A DNA stretch of 7,322 nt, from the NCBI GenBank assembly GCA_900556645.1, contig USPJ01000046.1:1-7322 (forward strand). The letters run 5' to 3'. The stretch comes from an uncultured Lachnospiraceae bacterium. Its GTDB lineage: Bacteria > Bacillota_A > Clostridia > Lachnospirales > Lachnospiraceae. A program made the translations under genes and the position numbers. Positions 7,228-7,322 of the stretch are shown piece by piece. How positions within the stretch are numbered: the first letter of the stretch is position 1; each line of letters starts with the position of its first letter. The notes under the pieces were generated by a model. That model was not told the origin of the DNA. It ran no database searches and saw only the letters and a program-made list of their open reading frames with translations.

Positions 7228-7260
7228 AATAAAAAAACAGTCAAAAGACTGTTTTTAAAA
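7228..7260 (-). terminator. Rho-independent terminator after tRNA-Asn
   Basis: A 10-bp stem (7233-7242 with 7247-7256, centred on ACAGTC/GACTGT) has an AAAA loop on the plus strand. Read on the minus strand it is followed by a run of T's from CTGTTTTTTTATTG. It lies a few bases past the tRNA 3' end and should separate tRNA transcription from the downstream PFL unit. The plus-strand direction also ends in five T's, so weak bidirectional function is possible. Confidence 0.8.
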
Positions 7261-7261
7261 G

Positions 7262-7322
7262 CTCCCTGAGTAGGGCTCGAACCTACAACAACTCGGTTAA
7301 CAGCCGAGTGCTCTACCATTGA
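7262..7322 (-). tRNA. tRNA-Asn (anticodon GTT), 5' end cut by right edge
   Basis: Read on the minus strand, the sequence shows a D-loop (AATGGTAGAGC), an anticodon arm ACTCG-GCTGTTAACC-GAGT-type stem with loop CTGTTAA (anticodon GTT), and a T-arm GTAGG-TTCGAGC-CCTAC. The acceptor 3' strand is TCAGGGA, followed by discriminator G at 7262. The first ~11 nt lie outside the window. The bases after the discriminator are CTT, so CCA is not encoded and must be added after transcription. Confidence 0.95.

Noticed and set aside
1..7322. CRISPR arrays, insertion sequences, phage genes or attachment sites
   Set aside because: No spaced direct-repeat array, transposase or integrase is visible. The tRNA-Asn end is intact with no duplicated 3' fragment in the window.

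Overview
The window looks like a chromosomal segment from an anaerobic, low-to-moderate GC Bacillota, most likely a Lachnospiraceae-type Clostridia. The signs are two oxygen-sensitive glycyl-radical enzymes (class III ribonucleotide reductase and pyruvate formate-lyase), strong Shine-Dalgarno sites and AT-rich intergenic DNA. The family assignment rests on recalled protein character, not on a search. Every supported gene is on the minus strand, so transcription runs from the right edge to the left edge.

Layout in transcription order, right to left: a tRNA-Asn(GTT) cut by the right edge (7262-7322) and its intrinsic terminator; an AT-rich regulatory region with a clear sigma-A-type promoter; a long ORF (4412-7066) joining the first ~648 residues of pyruvate formate-lyase in frame to ~236 residues of tetratricopeptide repeats; hflX (3164-4402), whose ribosome-binding site overlaps the stop codon of the fusion ORF; a promoter with two NrdR-type boxes 32 bp apart; nrdD (671-3034) with a fused C-terminal redoxin domain; an intrinsic terminator; a promoter; and the first 174 codons of pyrC (dihydroorotase), cut by the left edge.

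The main anomaly is the fusion ORF. Its PFL part keeps the two active-site cysteines but lacks the ~100-residue C-terminal glycyl-radical domain. Its TPR part has no start or export signal of its own. Both halves look like good members of their families, and the junction near 5122 falls where the two coding sequences would be expected to share short stretches of similarity. It is either a real deletion fusing pflB to a TPR gene upstream of hflX, or an assembly misjoin. The sequence alone cannot decide.

The second result of note is regulatory. nrdD appears to have its own promoter, with a pair of near-consensus NrdR boxes at classical spacing, one of them overlapping the hflX stop codon. No nrdG or pflA activase gene is in the window. 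The genes sketch anaerobic dNTP synthesis (NrdD), anaerobic pyruvate cleavage (PFL, probably inactive as drawn), ribosome rescue (HflX) and pyrimidine synthesis (PyrC).
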